45,399 nt of DNA from Acidobacteriota bacterium (lineage in GTDB: Bacteria; Acidobacteriota; Vicinamibacteria; Vicinamibacterales; UBA2999). Every line of letters starts with the position of its first letter. The first letter of the stretch is position 1. This document shows positions 17,591-27,688 of this stretch, piece after piece. Location: the NCBI GenBank assembly GCA_020851325.1, contig JADZCY010000053.1:1-45399 (forward strand), read 5' to 3'. The notes under the pieces are model-generated. The model was not told the origin of the DNA and ran no database searches. It saw only the letters and a program-made list of their open reading frames with translations. The position numbers were made by a program, and so were the translations under genes.

Positions 17591-19614
17591 TGCCGCCCCT
17601 CGACAGACGACAATCCATCCGCGTTGCCAGTGGTCGACGTGCCGCGCTCGAGCGCCGCGACAATCCGCTCGACGTCGTACACGCAGCCGGCCCAGGTGCC
17701 GCCGCTCGCCCGCTGCAACGCCGCCCAGAGCCTGCTGTCGGCCGGCAGATGATCGTGCGGCGCCAGCGCTGGATGTCGTGGCCGGTTGCGAAGCAATGCG
17801 TCGCAGTCGGCGGGCGGCAGATGCACGCCGTCGGCGCCAATCAGATTCACGCTGCCGGTCAGCGTGTTGCGATCGATCACGATGTCGATGACGTCGTGGT
17901 CGCGCACCTTGCCAATCGGCCCATCGTCCAGCGCCTCGGGGCCGATGTGACCGATGCAGGCGCCGCTCGAGAAGCCGGAGAAGCGTCCATCGGTGAGGAG
18001 CGCGACCTTCTTGCCCCACGGTAGATAGCGGAGCGCCGTCGTGATCTGCGCCGTCTCCTGCATGCCGGTGCCCGAGGGCCCGGTGCCGATGAGGACGATG
18101 ACGTCGCCTTCGCGCACGGGTGCCGTATCGACACCTTTGACGGCGCGAATCGCGTCTTCTTCATCGGTGAACACACGAGCCGGACCGCGGTGTCGATACA
18201 CGCCGTCGTCGTCCACGACCGACGCGTCGATGGCGGTGGCCTTGATCACCGATCCCTGCGGGGCAAGATTGCCGAGCGGAAATACCGTGGTGCTCGACAG
18301 ACCGGAGCGCCGCGCCGCATCCGGCGCCATGATCACCTGATCCGGATCGACGACCGCGGCGGCCGCAAGCCGTGCGCGCGCCGTGCGGCGACGATCGCTG
18401 CCTTCCCACCAGTCGAGCGTCACGTCCAGCGTGTCGCCGGTCGCGGTCAGCACGCCGCCGTTCAGCAAGCCCATGCGCCGCAGGTGAAGGAGCACTTCCG
18501 GCACGCCGCCGGCCATGAACACCTGCGCCGTCGCGAAGCCGCGCGGTCCGTTCGGCAGCGCGTCCACCAGACGCGGCGTGGCGCGATTGACGCGGATCCA
18601 ATCGTCCACCGTCGGCACGCGCAAACCCGCAGCCGCGGCAATGGCCGGCACGTGCAGCAGCAGGTTCGTCGAGCCGCCGAATGCCGCGTGCACGAGCATG
18701 GCGTTCTCGATGGCGGCGTCGGTCAGCAGCCGGCCGATCGACAGGCCGAGTTGGTCGAGGCGTTGCAGCGCGGATGCGGAACGCGTGGCCAGTTCGTGCC
18801 ACACCGGCTCGCCTGACGGCGCGAGGGCGCTGTGTGGCAGCGCGAGTCCCAGCGCCTCGGCGATCACTTGGGAGGTGGCCGCGGTCCCAAGGAACTGACA
18901 TCCGCCGCCCGAGGATCCACACGCCCGACACCCCATCGTCGCGGCGTAGTCGAGACTGATCAGATCGTGGGCGAAGCGGGCGCCGAGGCTCTGCACCTGA
19001 CCGGCGTCTTCGGCGCCGCGCGCCGGCAGCGTCACGCCACCGGGAATGATGACGCCCGGCAAGGCCTTCGTCCCGGCCAGCGCCAGCATTGTCGCCGGCA
19101 GGCCCTTGTCGCAGGTGGCGATGCCGAGCACCCCCGACGCCGTCGGCAGCGAGCGAATCAACCGGCGCATCACGATTGCGGCGTCGTTGCGATACGCCAG
19201 ACTGTCGAACATCCCCGTCGTGCCCTGCGTGCGGCCGTCGCAGGGATCGCTGCAGTAGACGGCGAACGGGATGGCACCGGCGGCGCGAAGCGTCTCGGCG
19301 GCTTCGCGCACTAGCAGGCCGATCTCCCAGTGTCCGGTGTGATACCCGAGCGCGATCGGCTCCCCGGTTTCGGATCGCACGCCGCCCATCGTGCTGACGA
19401 TCACGTACTGCCGTCCGGCGAGCGAATCCGCATGCCAGCCCATGCCGGCGTTCTGCGTGAGGCCGAAGATGTTGCCGCTCGGCTCGCTGCGCAGCATCTC
19501 GGGCGTGAGCGGCAACCGGCCCTCGGGACCGTCGCCCTCGAGGCGCGTCTGCTCCAGCGGTGCCGCCGCACCGAGGACCTGAGCCAGCGAGGGCATGGCG
19601 ACGCGTCCGCTCAT
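17587..19614 (-). CDS. yjhG: D-xylonate (pentonate) dehydratase, YjhG/YagF branch of the IlvD/Edd family
   Basis: 675 residues, long for IlvD but right for YjhG/YagF (about 655). Blocks that I recognise from E. coli YjhG include [62 protein letters not shown] and FMAGGVPEV. Cluster cysteines by homology are C125, C168 and C239. The enzyme dehydrates D-xylonate to 2-dehydro-3-deoxy-D-pentonate, the second acid of the Weimberg and Dahms routes. It starts 12 nt after the MmsA-like stop and overlaps the Nramp-like gene by 4 nt. Specificity for xylonate over other pentonates or hexonates is inferred. Confidence 0.92.
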   Translation of the reverse strand: MSGRVAMPSLAQVLGAAAPLEQTRLEGDGPEGRLPLTPEMLRSEPSGNIFGLTQNAGMGWHADSLAGRQYVIVSTMGGVRSETGEPIALGYHTGHWEIGLLVREAAETLRAAGAIPFAVYCSDPCDGRTQGTTGMFDSLAYRNDAAIVMRRLIRSLPTASGVLGIATCDKGLPATMLALAGTKALPGVIIPGGVTLPARGAEDAGQVQSLGARFAHDLISLDYAATMGCRACGSSGGGCQFLGTAATSQVIAEALGLALPHSALAPSGEPVWHELATRSASALQRLDQLGLSIGRLLTDAAIENAMLVHAAFGGSTNLLLHVPAIAAAAGLRVPTVDDWIRVNRATPRLVDALPNGPRGFATAQVFMAGGVPEVLLHLRRMGLLNGGVLTATGDTLDVTLDWWEGSDRRRTARARLAAAAVVDPDQVIMAPDAARRSGLSSTTVFPLGNLAPQGSVIKATAIDASVVDDDGVYRHRGPARVFTDEEDAIRAVKGVDTAPVREGDVIVLIGTGPSGTGMQETAQITTALRYLPWGKKVALLTDGRFSGFSSGACIGHIGPEALDDGPIGKVRDHDVIDIVIDRNTLTGSVNLIGADGVHLPPADCDALLRNRPRHPALAPHDHLPADSRLWAALQRASGGTWAGCVYDVERIVAALERGTSTTGNADGLSSVEGRQ

Positions 19615-19626
19615 CGGCGCATCGGA

Positions 19627-21174
19627 TCAGCCGAGAACCGGCATCTTGAACTCGGCGCCCTGCCGGATGCCGGTGGGCCACCGCGACGTCACGGTCTTGA
19701 GCCGGGTGTAGAAGCGGACGCCTTCCGGGCCGTGCACGTAGTGATCACCAAACAGCGATCGCTTCCAGCCGCCGAAGGAATGAAACGCCATCGGCACCGG
19801 GATCGGCACGTTCACGCCGACCATGCCGGCCTTGACGCGGCTGCTGAACACGCGCGCCGAGTCGCCGTCGCGCGTGAAGATGGCGGTGCCGTTGCCGAAC
19901 TCGTGATCGTTCACCAGCGTCAGCGCCGATTCGAAGTCCGGCACGCGCACCAGCGACAGCACCGGGCCGAAGATCTCGTCCTGATAGATGCGCATCGACG
20001 GCGACACACGATCGAACAGCGTGGCCCCGATGAAGAAGCCGTCGCGCGGCTTGGCCTGACGGCCGTCGACGACCAGCGACGCGCCTTCCTTGACGCCGAG
20101 GTCCACATAGCCACGCACGCGATCGAGGTGCGCGCCGGTCACCAGCGGCCCCATCTCGGCGCCGGGTTCATCACCGGGCGCCACCTTCAACGTCTTCAGA
20201 CGCTCCGTCAGGCGCGTCACAAGCGCGTCGGCCACGGCGTCGCCCACCGCGACCGCCACCGAGATTGCCATGCAGCGCTCGCCCGCCGAACCGTACGCCG
20301 CACCGATCAACGCGTCGGTCACCTGGTCGAGATCGGCATCCGGCATCACCACCATGTGATTCTTGGCGCCGCCGAGCGCCTGCACGCGCTTGCCCTTCGC
20401 CGTGCCGCGCGAATAGATGTATTCCGCGACGGGTGTCGAGCCGACGAAGCTGAGTGCCTCCACGCGCGGATCGTCGATGAGCGCGTCCACGGCTTCCTTG
20501 TCGCCGTGCACGACGTTGAAGACGCCGTCGGGAAGGCCTGCTTCCTTCAGCAGCCGCGCCAGTTCGACGCTGGCCGACGGATCCTTCTCGCTGGGCTTCA
20601 GCACGAACGTGTTGCCGCAGGCCAGCGCCACCGGGAACATCCACATCGGCACCATCGCCGGGAAGTTGAACGGCGTGATGCCGGCGACGACGCCGAGTGG
20701 CTGACGGAAGGAGTGGCTGTCAACACCGGTGCCGACTTCTTCGGTGAACTCGCCCTTCAACATCTGCGGGATGCCGGTGGCGAACTCCACCACTTCGTTC
20801 CCGCGCTGCACTTCGCCCGCGGCGTCCGATGCCACCTTGCCGTGTTCGGAGGTGATGATCGCCGCCAGCGACTTCATGTTGCGGTCGACCAGATCGCGGA
20901 AGCGGTTGAGCACGCGGGCGCGGCGCAGCGGCGGCGCCGCCGCCCAGGCCGGAAACGCGGCCGCGGCCGCGGCGATCGCCTCGTGCACATCGGCCGTGTT
21001 GGCCATGGCGACCCGGCGCGCCACGCGGCCCGTCGCCGGGTTGAAGACGTCGCCGTAGCGGCTGGAGGTGCCTTCGCGCGTCTGGCCGCCGATGAAGTGC
21101 GGCGTCACGGGCAGCGCGGTGGTGTCGCCGGACGCGGCGCGCTCGTCAGCGGTGGAACTCTTTGATGCGGACAT
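19627..21174 (-). CDS. mmsA: CoA-acylating methylmalonate/malonate semialdehyde dehydrogenase (MmsA/IolA family)
   Basis: 515 residues, with a roughly 20-residue extra N-terminus (Ser/Thr/Ala rich). The nucleophile is C301 in [11 protein letters not shown]. The strand that carries the general-base Glu in hydrolytic aldehyde dehydrogenases reads [10 protein letters not shown], the CoA-acylating form. [20 protein letters not shown] and the SLFGD-type C-terminus are diagnostic. It would turn a 3-oxo-acid aldehyde into acetyl- or propionyl-CoA, releasing CO2 and NADH. Such a step is not needed in the Weimberg route, so it suggests a second substrate in the regulon (inositol-like or branched), or recruitment to another aldehyde. 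The ATG at 21174 follows the cupin stop by 57 nt. Confidence 0.88.
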   Translation of the reverse strand: MSASKSSTADERAASGDTTALPVTPHFIGGQTREGTSSRYGDVFNPATGRVARRVAMANTADVHEAIAAAAAAFPAWAAAPPLRRARVLNRFRDLVDRNMKSLAAIITSEHGKVASDAAGEVQRGNEVVEFATGIPQMLKGEFTEEVGTGVDSHSFRQPLGVVAGITPFNFPAMVPMWMFPVALACGNTFVLKPSEKDPSASVELARLLKEAGLPDGVFNVVHGDKEAVDALIDDPRVEALSFVGSTPVAEYIYSRGTAKGKRVQALGGAKNHMVVMPDADLDQVTDALIGAAYGSAGERCMAISVAVAVGDAVADALVTRLTERLKTLKVAPGDEPGAEMGPLVTGAHLDRVRGYVDLGVKEGASLVVDGRQAKPRDGFFIGATLFDRVSPSMRIYQDEIFGPVLSLVRVPDFESALTLVNDHEFGNGTAIFTRDGDSARVFSSRVKAGMVGVNVPIPVPMAFHSFGGWKRSLFGDHYVHGPEGVRFYTRLKTVTSRWPTGIRQGAEFKMPVLG

Positions 21175-21231
21175 GATGGAAACACCTCGCGAAGAAAATC
21201 AGACGGCAGCGGCTGGCGCGAATCGCGCGCG

Positions 21232-21615
21232 TCAGTCCGGGAAGTCCACGCCCTCGTGCATGACGTAGTTGTCCAGGCCGGTGGGCGGGGCAAACACACA
21301 GACCACCTTCATCTCGGTGGCGCCGGTGTTGTGCAGCATGTGCACGACGCCGCGCGGGAACAGCACGGCCGTCCCCTCGCGCACCGCGCTCACCTCGCTG
21401 CCCACCAGCACGCGGCCGGAGCCGCGCAGAATGTAGATCACTTCCTCGCCGTTGGGATGCGAATGCGCCGGCCTTACACGTTCGCCCGGCGGCACGACGA
21501 TGACGCAGGCCGAGCAGTGTTCGGACGGGATCGCACCCGGTGCGACCAGCCAGCGCAGTTCGCGCCCGGTGAGGGTCAACGCCTCGGCGTCGTTTTCGTG
21601 GATGAGCGGCACCAT
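21232..21615 (-). CDS. Small single-domain cupin
   Basis: 127 residues. The cupin metal motif is visible as HSHPNGEEVIYILRGSGRV (H-x-H-x-n-E) with a later H in GVVHMLHN. It ends in an acidic FPD. ATG 21615 shares one base with the transketolase stop (TGATG); a GTG at 21618 would add one residue. Small cupins beside sugar genes are often sugar or ketoacid isomerases or stabilisers; nothing here fixes the reaction. Coupling to transketolase suggests a related substrate. Confidence 0.82.
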   Translation of the reverse strand: MVPLIHENDAEALTLTGRELRWLVAPGAIPSEHCSACVIVVPPGERVRPAHSHPNGEEVIYILRGSGRVLVGSEVSAVREGTAVLFPRGVVHMLHNTGATEMKVVCVFAPPTGLDNYVMHEGVDFPD

Positions 21616-23801
21616 CACTGCGCTCCCCGTTCGGACGGCCCGCCTCGCGCCGTCAACGCCTCGATGATCGTGTCGGCGATCGCCGTCGGGGTCAGGCGAT
21701 ACGCCTCCACCAGTTCTTCGTAGGTCGCCGAGTGGATGTAGGCGGGACGCCCGTCGGCACCAAGCGTATTGATGGCGACCAGGCGCTGCAGGGCGGACGA
21801 CGCCGCGTCAGGGCAGCGGCGCTGGATCACCTTGAGCAGGTTCTGCAGGATGTAGCCGTTGTTCTGTTCGGCCACGCAGATGATCTTCCCCGAGCGGCAC
21901 AGATCAACCAGCAGCGCCTCGTCGATCGACGACATGTCCACGACGCCGACGCTGACGCCGCGCGCGGCACAGGCGGTGGCCGCCGCCAGGGCCTCGTGCA
22001 CGCCACGGCCGCTGCTGACGATCGTCGCCACGGCGTCGGCCGGATCGCGAAGCACGCCCGCCCGGCCGAACTCGAACGTGTAGTCGGCGGGATACAGCAC
22101 CTCCGATGGCGTGCGCATCACGCGCAGGTAGATCAGGCCGCGGTTGCCGTCCATGATCCACCGCATGATGGCGAGCAACTGCTGCGGACACGACGCATCG
22201 ACGATCCGGACATACGCCAGGCCGTCGAAAATCGTGTTGTCGTCGTTGCCCATGTGCGTGGCGCCGTTGGTCCGCGTCTCGAAATTGGCGGCGGTCGCCA
22301 GCATCGTCAGATCGAGGCCGTGTCCTTCGGAGAGCCAGCCGTTCGGCGCGGCGATCGCCTCGAGACGTTCCTGATGGCCGACGGCGACGCGGCGCATCAC
22401 CTTCCAGTCGAAGAACGGACAGAACGTGCTGACCCAGGTGTTGAATCCGGCGATGGCGTAGCCCTCGCCGATGCAGAGCATGTTGGCCTCGGCGACGCCG
22501 ACGTTGAGCGCGCGTTGCTGATCGACGGCGGCGATGCCGGCTTCCAGCCCGCTCGTCGTCGCGAGGTCGGCGTCGATCGAGACGACCGTCGGGTCGCGCG
22601 CGAATATCTTCATCGCGGCGGTCACGATGTCGGCGGCGGAATACTGCCGGGCGCGGTCGATGGTCGGCAGGTCCGACGATTCGTAGCGGATGCGCTTGTC
22701 GCGCGGCGGCACGCGGCGCGTCCGCACCGTGGAGGCGAGCGCCGGGAACGCCAGTTCGCCGTCGGCGCCGCGGGACACATCGAGGTGCATCGCCCGCGCG
22801 CCCTCGGCCAGTGCCTCCTGCTGCGCGCGGCCGCGTGGATGATCATCAAGACGACGATAGAAGCGCCCGAGCTCGAGCTCGCGATCGCGGCGCCGGCGCC
22901 GCTGCAGGCCGACCTCCTGCTCGATCAGCGCGTCCGGCACGGTGACCTTGTGCTTGTTGAGGGCGTCCGACAGCGCGCCTTGTCCCTTCGTAGCGCGGCA
23001 GATGATCGCCATCGGCTTGCCGTTGCGCGGGCGATACCGGAAGTGCTCCAGCGCGCGCACGATGCCGTCGTACTGCGTTGCGTCGACGCTGGCGGCTTCC
23101 CAGCCGAACGACGCGAAGACCGTTTCGAGGTGCGGCATGGTGAACACCATGCGGTTCGCCATGTCGAGTTGCCCGTGGTTGTGATCGACGATCACGCACA
23201 GGTTGTCGAGGTGCGCCTGGCCGGCGTACATCACGCCTTCCCAGATCGGTCCCTCCTGCAATTCGCCGTCGCCACACAGGCAGTAGCAATCGAACGTCGG
23301 CGATTGGCGGCCGACCAGCGCCAGCCCCTGCGCCACCGACAGTCCCTGTCCCATCGGACCAGTCGCGAGGTGCACACCCGGCAGCAGCGGCCCGGGATGG
23401 CCGTTCAGGATGCTGTAATGCGATCGCGAGTTGCAGAGCAGGCTGGACTCGAAGTACCCGAGGTCGGCATAGATCGACGCCAGCGCCGCCACCGCGTGGC
23501 CCTTGCTCAGGACGAACAGGTCCTGTCCGCGCCGCGTCGGATCGACGACGTCGATGTCGATGAAGCCGCCGTAATACAGCGCGACCAGCGGAATGGTCGC
23601 CGAGAACGCGCCGCCGGCGTGCAGGCTCTTGTCCACCGCGTCACGACATTGCTGCAGCGTCGCGACGCGAATGTCCGAGTCCTTGATCGCCAGCAGGCCG
23701 AGCACCGCCTGCCGGCGCAGGTGTTCATCGTCGGCTCCCCCGCGACCAAAGTCGAGGGGGAAGCCGTGGTGTGTGCCTGGTTCCGCCGACCGTGAGTTCA
23801 T
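21615..23801 (-). CDS. Single-chain transketolase-like enzyme
   Basis: 728 residues, longer than the usual 620-670. The N-terminal half has the thiamine-diphosphate site GDGELQEGPIWE with the distal Asn in VDHNHGQL (GDGE at 177-180, N208), the SKGHA turn (99-103) and GHPGP (134-138). A roughly 60-residue charged linker (about 305-365, QRRRRRDREL, HPRGRAQQ) joins the C-terminal half, which has the activating Glu in VGVAEANML. The pyrophosphate and pyrimidine domains each resemble the separate subunits of split bacterial transketolases. No sugar kinase is nearby, so the acceptor or donor may be non-phosphorylated or the enzyme may feed the ordinary pentose-phosphate cycle. Confidence 0.87.
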   Translation of the reverse strand: MNSRSAEPGTHHGFPLDFGRGGADDEHLRRQAVLGLLAIKDSDIRVATLQQCRDAVDKSLHAGGAFSATIPLVALYYGGFIDIDVVDPTRRGQDLFVLSKGHAVAALASIYADLGYFESSLLCNSRSHYSILNGHPGPLLPGVHLATGPMGQGLSVAQGLALVGRQSPTFDCYCLCGDGELQEGPIWEGVMYAGQAHLDNLCVIVDHNHGQLDMANRMVFTMPHLETVFASFGWEAASVDATQYDGIVRALEHFRYRPRNGKPMAIICRATKGQGALSDALNKHKVTVPDALIEQEVGLQRRRRRDRELELGRFYRRLDDHPRGRAQQEALAEGARAMHLDVSRGADGELAFPALASTVRTRRVPPRDKRIRYESSDLPTIDRARQYSAADIVTAAMKIFARDPTVVSIDADLATTSGLEAGIAAVDQQRALNVGVAEANMLCIGEGYAIAGFNTWVSTFCPFFDWKVMRRVAVGHQERLEAIAAPNGWLSEGHGLDLTMLATAANFETRTNGATHMGNDDNTIFDGLAYVRIVDASCPQQLLAIMRWIMDGNRGLIYLRVMRTPSEVLYPADYTFEFGRAGVLRDPADAVATIVSSGRGVHEALAAATACAARGVSVGVVDMSSIDEALLVDLCRSGKIICVAEQNNGYILQNLLKVIQRRCPDAASSALQRLVAINTLGADGRPAYIHSATYEELVEAYRLTPTAIADTIIEALTARGGPSERGAQ

Positions 23802-23871
23802 CCGAATTGCCTCGAGCGTGCCGCGTCATGCGCGGCAATCCTCGTCGCTCGATTGCTCGAGCGACTGAAGG

Positions 23872-26800
23872 TCAGAACGTCAGGCGCGCTGCCAGCTGCA
23901 GCAGGCGCGGCTGATTGACCTGCGTGGTGACCTGGCCGAAGTTCGCCGTGGCCGCCGTGCTCGCCTGCGTGTTCGGCGGACCGAACTGCACGCGGTTGAA
24001 CAGGTTGAAGGCCTCGGCGCGCAGCGTCAGGTTGACGCGGCCGGCGACGCGCGTCTGCTTCGACACCGCGAGGTTCCAGTTGTGGACGCCGTGGCTGCGC
24101 AGGTCGGGGTCGGTGCGCGTCGCGTCGCCCAGCGCCCAGCGAAGCCGTGGATCGCTGTTCGGATCGCTGGCGACGAAAGCGGCGTTGGGCACGCTGTAGC
24201 ACGCCGTGTTGAACCACTGGTTCAGCCGATCGAGCTCGGATCCCGACACTTCCTTGTCGCAGTTGGGATCGACGTTCGGGCGCAGGTTGTAGCCGAAGCC
24301 GATGAGATTCGGCGTGGCGGTGAAGCCGAGCGGGAAGCCGGCCTGGAACGTGGTGACGCCGTTGATGCTCCAGCCGCTGACGAGCGTACCGAGCAGGCCG
24401 CTGGCGCCGCCGAGGAAGCGACGGCCCTGACCAAACGGCAGATCCATCACGTAGTTGAGGACGAGGCGATGGCGCGCGTCGAAGCTGCTGAGCGCCCATT
24501 CCTGTTCGAGATCGTTGGTCTGGTATCCGGCGGCCGGTGCGCCCGCCTCGAGCCAGGTGGTGACGGTTTCCGCGTTGGTCATGTTGCGGGAAAACGTGTA
24601 GTTGGCGCTGACGACGCTGCCGGCGCTGAAGCGCTTTTCGGTGCGCAGCTGCAGCGCGTGGTAGCGGCTGCGGCCGAAGTAACCGGGGCGGTTGGCCGAC
24701 TGATACTGCGGGAACTGCAGCAGCAGGAGCGCGCGCTGGACGTTGGCGGTGGACAGCGGACCTTCGCGGACCAGGCCCACCAGCGGGTTCGGCACCAGCT
24801 GACGCAGGAAGGCGCCGTAACAGGTGTCGCGCTGGTTCGACGCAAAGCCCGGCGCGCCCTGCGGAATGATCACGTTGTTGGTCAGACTGCAGACCGTCGG
24901 GTCACTGCCGGCGCGGCTGACGTGCTCCAGTCCGAGCTGGTTGAAGTTGAGCGAGTTCGGCAGGTTGTTGCCGTCGAGGCCGGTGTAGGTGGCCTCCACC
25001 GACAGCCCGCCGCCGAACTGGTGCTGCAGCGCGACGTTCCACTGCCACGCCGACCCCGGATAGCCATCCTCGTCGCGGTTGAACTGCAGCGCGCCGCCGC
25101 CAAGCAGCGCCTGCTGGAAGCTGGCGTCACGCTGCGGGTGGTTGAGCACGCCGTTCGGGAACGGGTTGCTGATGTCGGCAATGAACGTGCGGTTGTTGTC
25201 GACGCTCGACTGGAGGTTGTTGACGCGGTTGTTGATGCCGTTGTTGGTCGGGCCGTCCTGGAAGCGCACCGTCGACGGGATGATGAACTTGCCGCCGCCG
25301 CCGCGCAGCACCGTGTTTGGCGTGAGCTGATAGGCAAAGCCGACGCGCGGCACGACGAGGTTGAGCGGGTTCTTGCGCAGGCCGCGTTCGGGCTGCGCTT
25401 CGCTGTTGACGAGTTCGAAGGCGCCGAGGAACGGCTGACCGGTGACCGGGTTGGTCACGCCTTGCAGCAGCGGGTTGACCTCGTCGGGATTGAACGTCGC
25501 CAGCATGTCGTCGCGGTCGGTGTAGACACCGGGGATCTCCCAGCGCAGGCCGAGGTTGAGCGTCAGCTTGCTGGACGCCTGCCACGAGTCCTCGGCGAAG
25601 TAGGCCTGATAGTGCGTGCGGCCATACGTGTAGCTGGACGCCTGGTAGGTGCCGCTGGTGGGGATGCCGAGGAGGAACGCGGCAAACGGATCGCCGGTGG
25701 CGCCGGGGTTGGTGCCATCGAGCGCCGTCGGTGCGTTGTTGAACACGAGCGTGCCGCCCGGGCTGTTGTTCTGGAAGTAATTCACTTCGCCGCGGAGCAG
25801 GTTGGCGCCGACCTTGATCGTGTGCGGTCCGGAGATCTTGGTGAGTGTGGGCGTGATGGCGTAGGTGCGGTCGTCGCCGTAGATCAGGCCGGCGTTGACG
25901 GTCTGGTTCGTGCCGGCCTGGATGTTCGGGATGGTTTCCATGCCCGGGATGCCGCTGCGCTCGGAGATCTGGCCGTACGGCGTCTGCGGGAATCCGAACG
26001 TCTGCGTGAGGTTGATGCCGAGGTTACCCGGCTCACGGTCGTAGTCCCAGCGCAGGAAGCCCAGGCGCACGTCGAAGACCGTCGACGAGTTGAGCGTCCA
26101 GGTGTTGGCGAGCATCACCTGCGTGGTGATGAAGTGCTCGGGCGAATACGGGTCGCCGTGCTTCTGCCCGTTGCCGTAGAGATCGACCGGCTTGTTCGTC
26201 GACTCGAAGCGCGTGTAGCGGCCGATCAGGCGCACGTTCTGGCCGACGTTGTAGTCGCCGCGGAGGTTGAACTGGTCGTTGTTGCCGCCGACCTGGGCGT
26301 TCTGCTCGAAGTTGTTGTTGCGCCACTGGCCCGGCACCGTCGGGTTCGCGTAGATCGGGAAGGCCAGGAGTTGACGCGCGATGGGGTTGATGCGGTTGGC
26401 GGGAATGATGTTGCCGGGGAACTGCAAGCGGTTCGGCACCGTGCCGCAATCGCCGTTGTAGACGCCGGTGCCGGGGTGGTTGATGCCGCACTGCGTCCAC
26501 GGGTCGTAAATCGGCACGATGGCGCCGGTGGTCTGGTTGCGGTAATCCGAGAAGTCGCCGTTCCGCATGGCGAGGGTCGGCACCGTGCGGCGCAGCAGCA
26601 CGCCTTCCTCGTTGCGGTAGCCCTCGTAGCTGGCGAAGAAGAACAGGCGATCGCGCTGCACCGGGCCGCCCAGTGTGCCGCCGAAGTTGTTCTGCACGAA
26701 CGGCGGCTTGTCGAGGCCGGCCCGTTCGCCGAAGAAGGTGTTGGAGTTGAGCTCGCGGTTGCGGTGGAACTCGAAGATGCTGCCGCGGTAGCCGTTGGTG

Positions 26801-27558
26801 CCCGAGCGCGACGCCATGTTGATCACGCCGCCGGTGAAGCGGCCGAACTCGGCGCTGCTGTTGTTGGTCTGGACGCTGAACTCCTCCACCGAATCCGGGC
26901 TCGGCGTCAGCACGATGATGTTGCCGTAGGCGGTGTCCTGCACGGTCACGCCGTCGAAGAACGACGCGCTCTGATTGGCCGTGCCGCCGCCAATCTGGTA
27001 GTTGCCGGCCGCGAACACGTTCTTGCCGGTCAGGCTGCCGTCGCTGCCGCCCTGCGGCACCACCGAGGGCGCCAGCGAGATCAGGTTGAGCACGTTGCGT
27101 CCGTTCAACGGCAGTTCCTGCACCGGACGGGCGCCGACGACGGTGGCCACCGAGGCGTTCTGCGTCTGCAGCAGCGGCGCTTCGCCGGTGACGACGAGCG
27201 CTTCGGAGATGTTGCCGAGGACGAGGGTGGTTTCGATGCGGGGGGTGGTCTGAACGTTGACCGTGATGTCTTCACGCACCCAGCGCTGGAAGCCGGTCAG
27301 TTCCACTTCGAGCCGGTAGGCGCCGGGGACCAGATTGACGAATCGGGCCGTGCCGTCCGCGCTGCTGACCGCCTCGCGCCGCTCGCCCGTCGACATGTTT
27401 ACCAGGACGACCGTGGCGCCGGGCAGGACGCCGCCTTGATCGTCTCTGACCACGCCCAGTAGCGCTCCATAAAAGCTCTGGGCGATCGCAGGGACCGACC
27501 AGAGCAGCACAGCGACTACGAAAACGAGGCGGATCGAGGCGCTAGTTCGCTTCAGCAC
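23872..27558 (-). CDS. TonB-dependent outer-membrane receptor with N-terminal carboxypeptidase-regulatory-like domain (Oar type)
   Basis: 1228 residues. Signal peptide 1-26 (cleavage after AIA), carboxypeptidase regulatory-like Ig domain (about 32-112; LPGATVVLVN, PGAYRLEVELTGF), plug (about 120-240; VVTGEAPLLQTQ, LPLNGRNVL) and a long barrel ending LAARLTF with C-terminal Phe. The family is common in Acidobacteriota and Bacteroidota for oligosaccharide or peptide uptake. The start is GTG 27558, supported by AGGAGG in the preceding bases. It is the first gene of the 14.7-kb leftward operon and has the AT-rich site 59-74 nt upstream. Its ligand is presumably a pentose-containing glycan, inferred from context only. 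Confidence 0.93.
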   Translation of the reverse strand: MLKRTSASIRLVFVVAVLLWSVPAIAQSFYGALLGVVRDDQGGVLPGATVVLVNMSTGERREAVSSADGTARFVNLVPGAYRLEVELTGFQRWVREDITVNVQTTPRIETTLVLGNISEALVVTGEAPLLQTQNASVATVVGARPVQELPLNGRNVLNLISLAPSVVPQGGSDGSLTGKNVFAAGNYQIGGGTANQSASFFDGVTVQDTAYGNIIVLTPSPDSVEEFSVQTNNSSAEFGRFTGGVINMASRSGTNGYRGSIFEFHRNRELNSNTFFGERAGLDKPPFVQNNFGGTLGGPVQRDRLFFFASYEGYRNEEGVLLRRTVPTLAMRNGDFSDYRNQTTGAIVPIYDPWTQCGINHPGTGVYNGDCGTVPNRLQFPGNIIPANRINPIARQLLAFPIYANPTVPGQWRNNNFEQNAQVGGNNDQFNLRGDYNVGQNVRLIGRYTRFESTNKPVDLYGNGQKHGDPYSPEHFITTQVMLANTWTLNSSTVFDVRLGFLRWDYDREPGNLGINLTQTFGFPQTPYGQISERSGIPGMETIPNIQAGTNQTVNAGLIYGDDRTYAITPTLTKISGPHTIKVGANLLRGEVNYFQNNSPGGTLVFNNAPTALDGTNPGATGDPFAAFLLGIPTSGTYQASSYTYGRTHYQAYFAEDSWQASSKLTLNLGLRWEIPGVYTDRDDMLATFNPDEVNPLLQGVTNPVTGQPFLGAFELVNSEAQPERGLRKNPLNLVVPRVGFAYQLTPNTVLRGGGGKFIIPSTVRFQDGPTNNGINNRVNNLQSSVDNNRTFIADISNPFPNGVLNHPQRDASFQQALLGGGALQFNRDEDGYPGSAWQWNVALQHQFGGGLSVEATYTGLDGNNLPNSLNFNQLGLEHVSRAGSDPTVCSLTNNVIIPQGAPGFASNQRDTCYGAFLRQLVPNPLVGLVREGPLSTANVQRALLLLQFPQYQSANRPGYFGRSRYHALQLRTEKRFSAGSVVSANYTFSRNMTNAETVTTWLEAGAPAAGYQTNDLEQEWALSSFDARHRLVLNYVMDLPFGQGRRFLGGASGLLGTLVSGWSINGVTTFQAGFPLGFTATPNLIGFGYNLRPNVDPNCDKEVSGSELDRLNQWFNTACYSVPNAAFVASDPNSDPRLRWALGDATRTDPDLRSHGVHNWNLAVSKQTRVAGRVNLTLRAEAFNLFNRVQFGPPNTQASTAATANFGQVTTQVNQPRLLQLAARLTF

Positions 27559-27616
27559 GTGCCCTCCTGAATGACGAAGTCGTCAGCGGTGAAAAGGTCG
27601 GGGTCGCAACGGCGGT

Positions 27617-27632
27617 CGATAATCGAGTATCA
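27617..27632. promoter_or_regulatory. Putative shared operator upstream of the TonB-receptor operon
   Basis: CGATAATCGAGTATCA matches TGATTATCGATTATCA (38367-38382) in 13 of 16 positions. A further heptamer GATTATC lies at 27650-27656. Both are in the 130-nt gap between the heptaheme gene stop and the receptor GTG start. Confidence 0.6.
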
Positions 27633-27688
27633 GTTATGTCGTTGTCAAGGATTATCTGGCGGCATCGATCACCACACCGTCCGGCCGC

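Noticed and set aside
21211-21230. Short GCGCGA/TCGCGC palindrome between cupin and mmsA
   Set aside because: Six-bp arms with a 1-nt centre are common by chance in this composition and cannot form a stable stem-loop.
24082-27462. 1126-codon plus-strand open frame
   Set aside because: Antisense to the TonB receptor, low-complexity Val/Ala/Arg/Asp composition, no start signal or domain.
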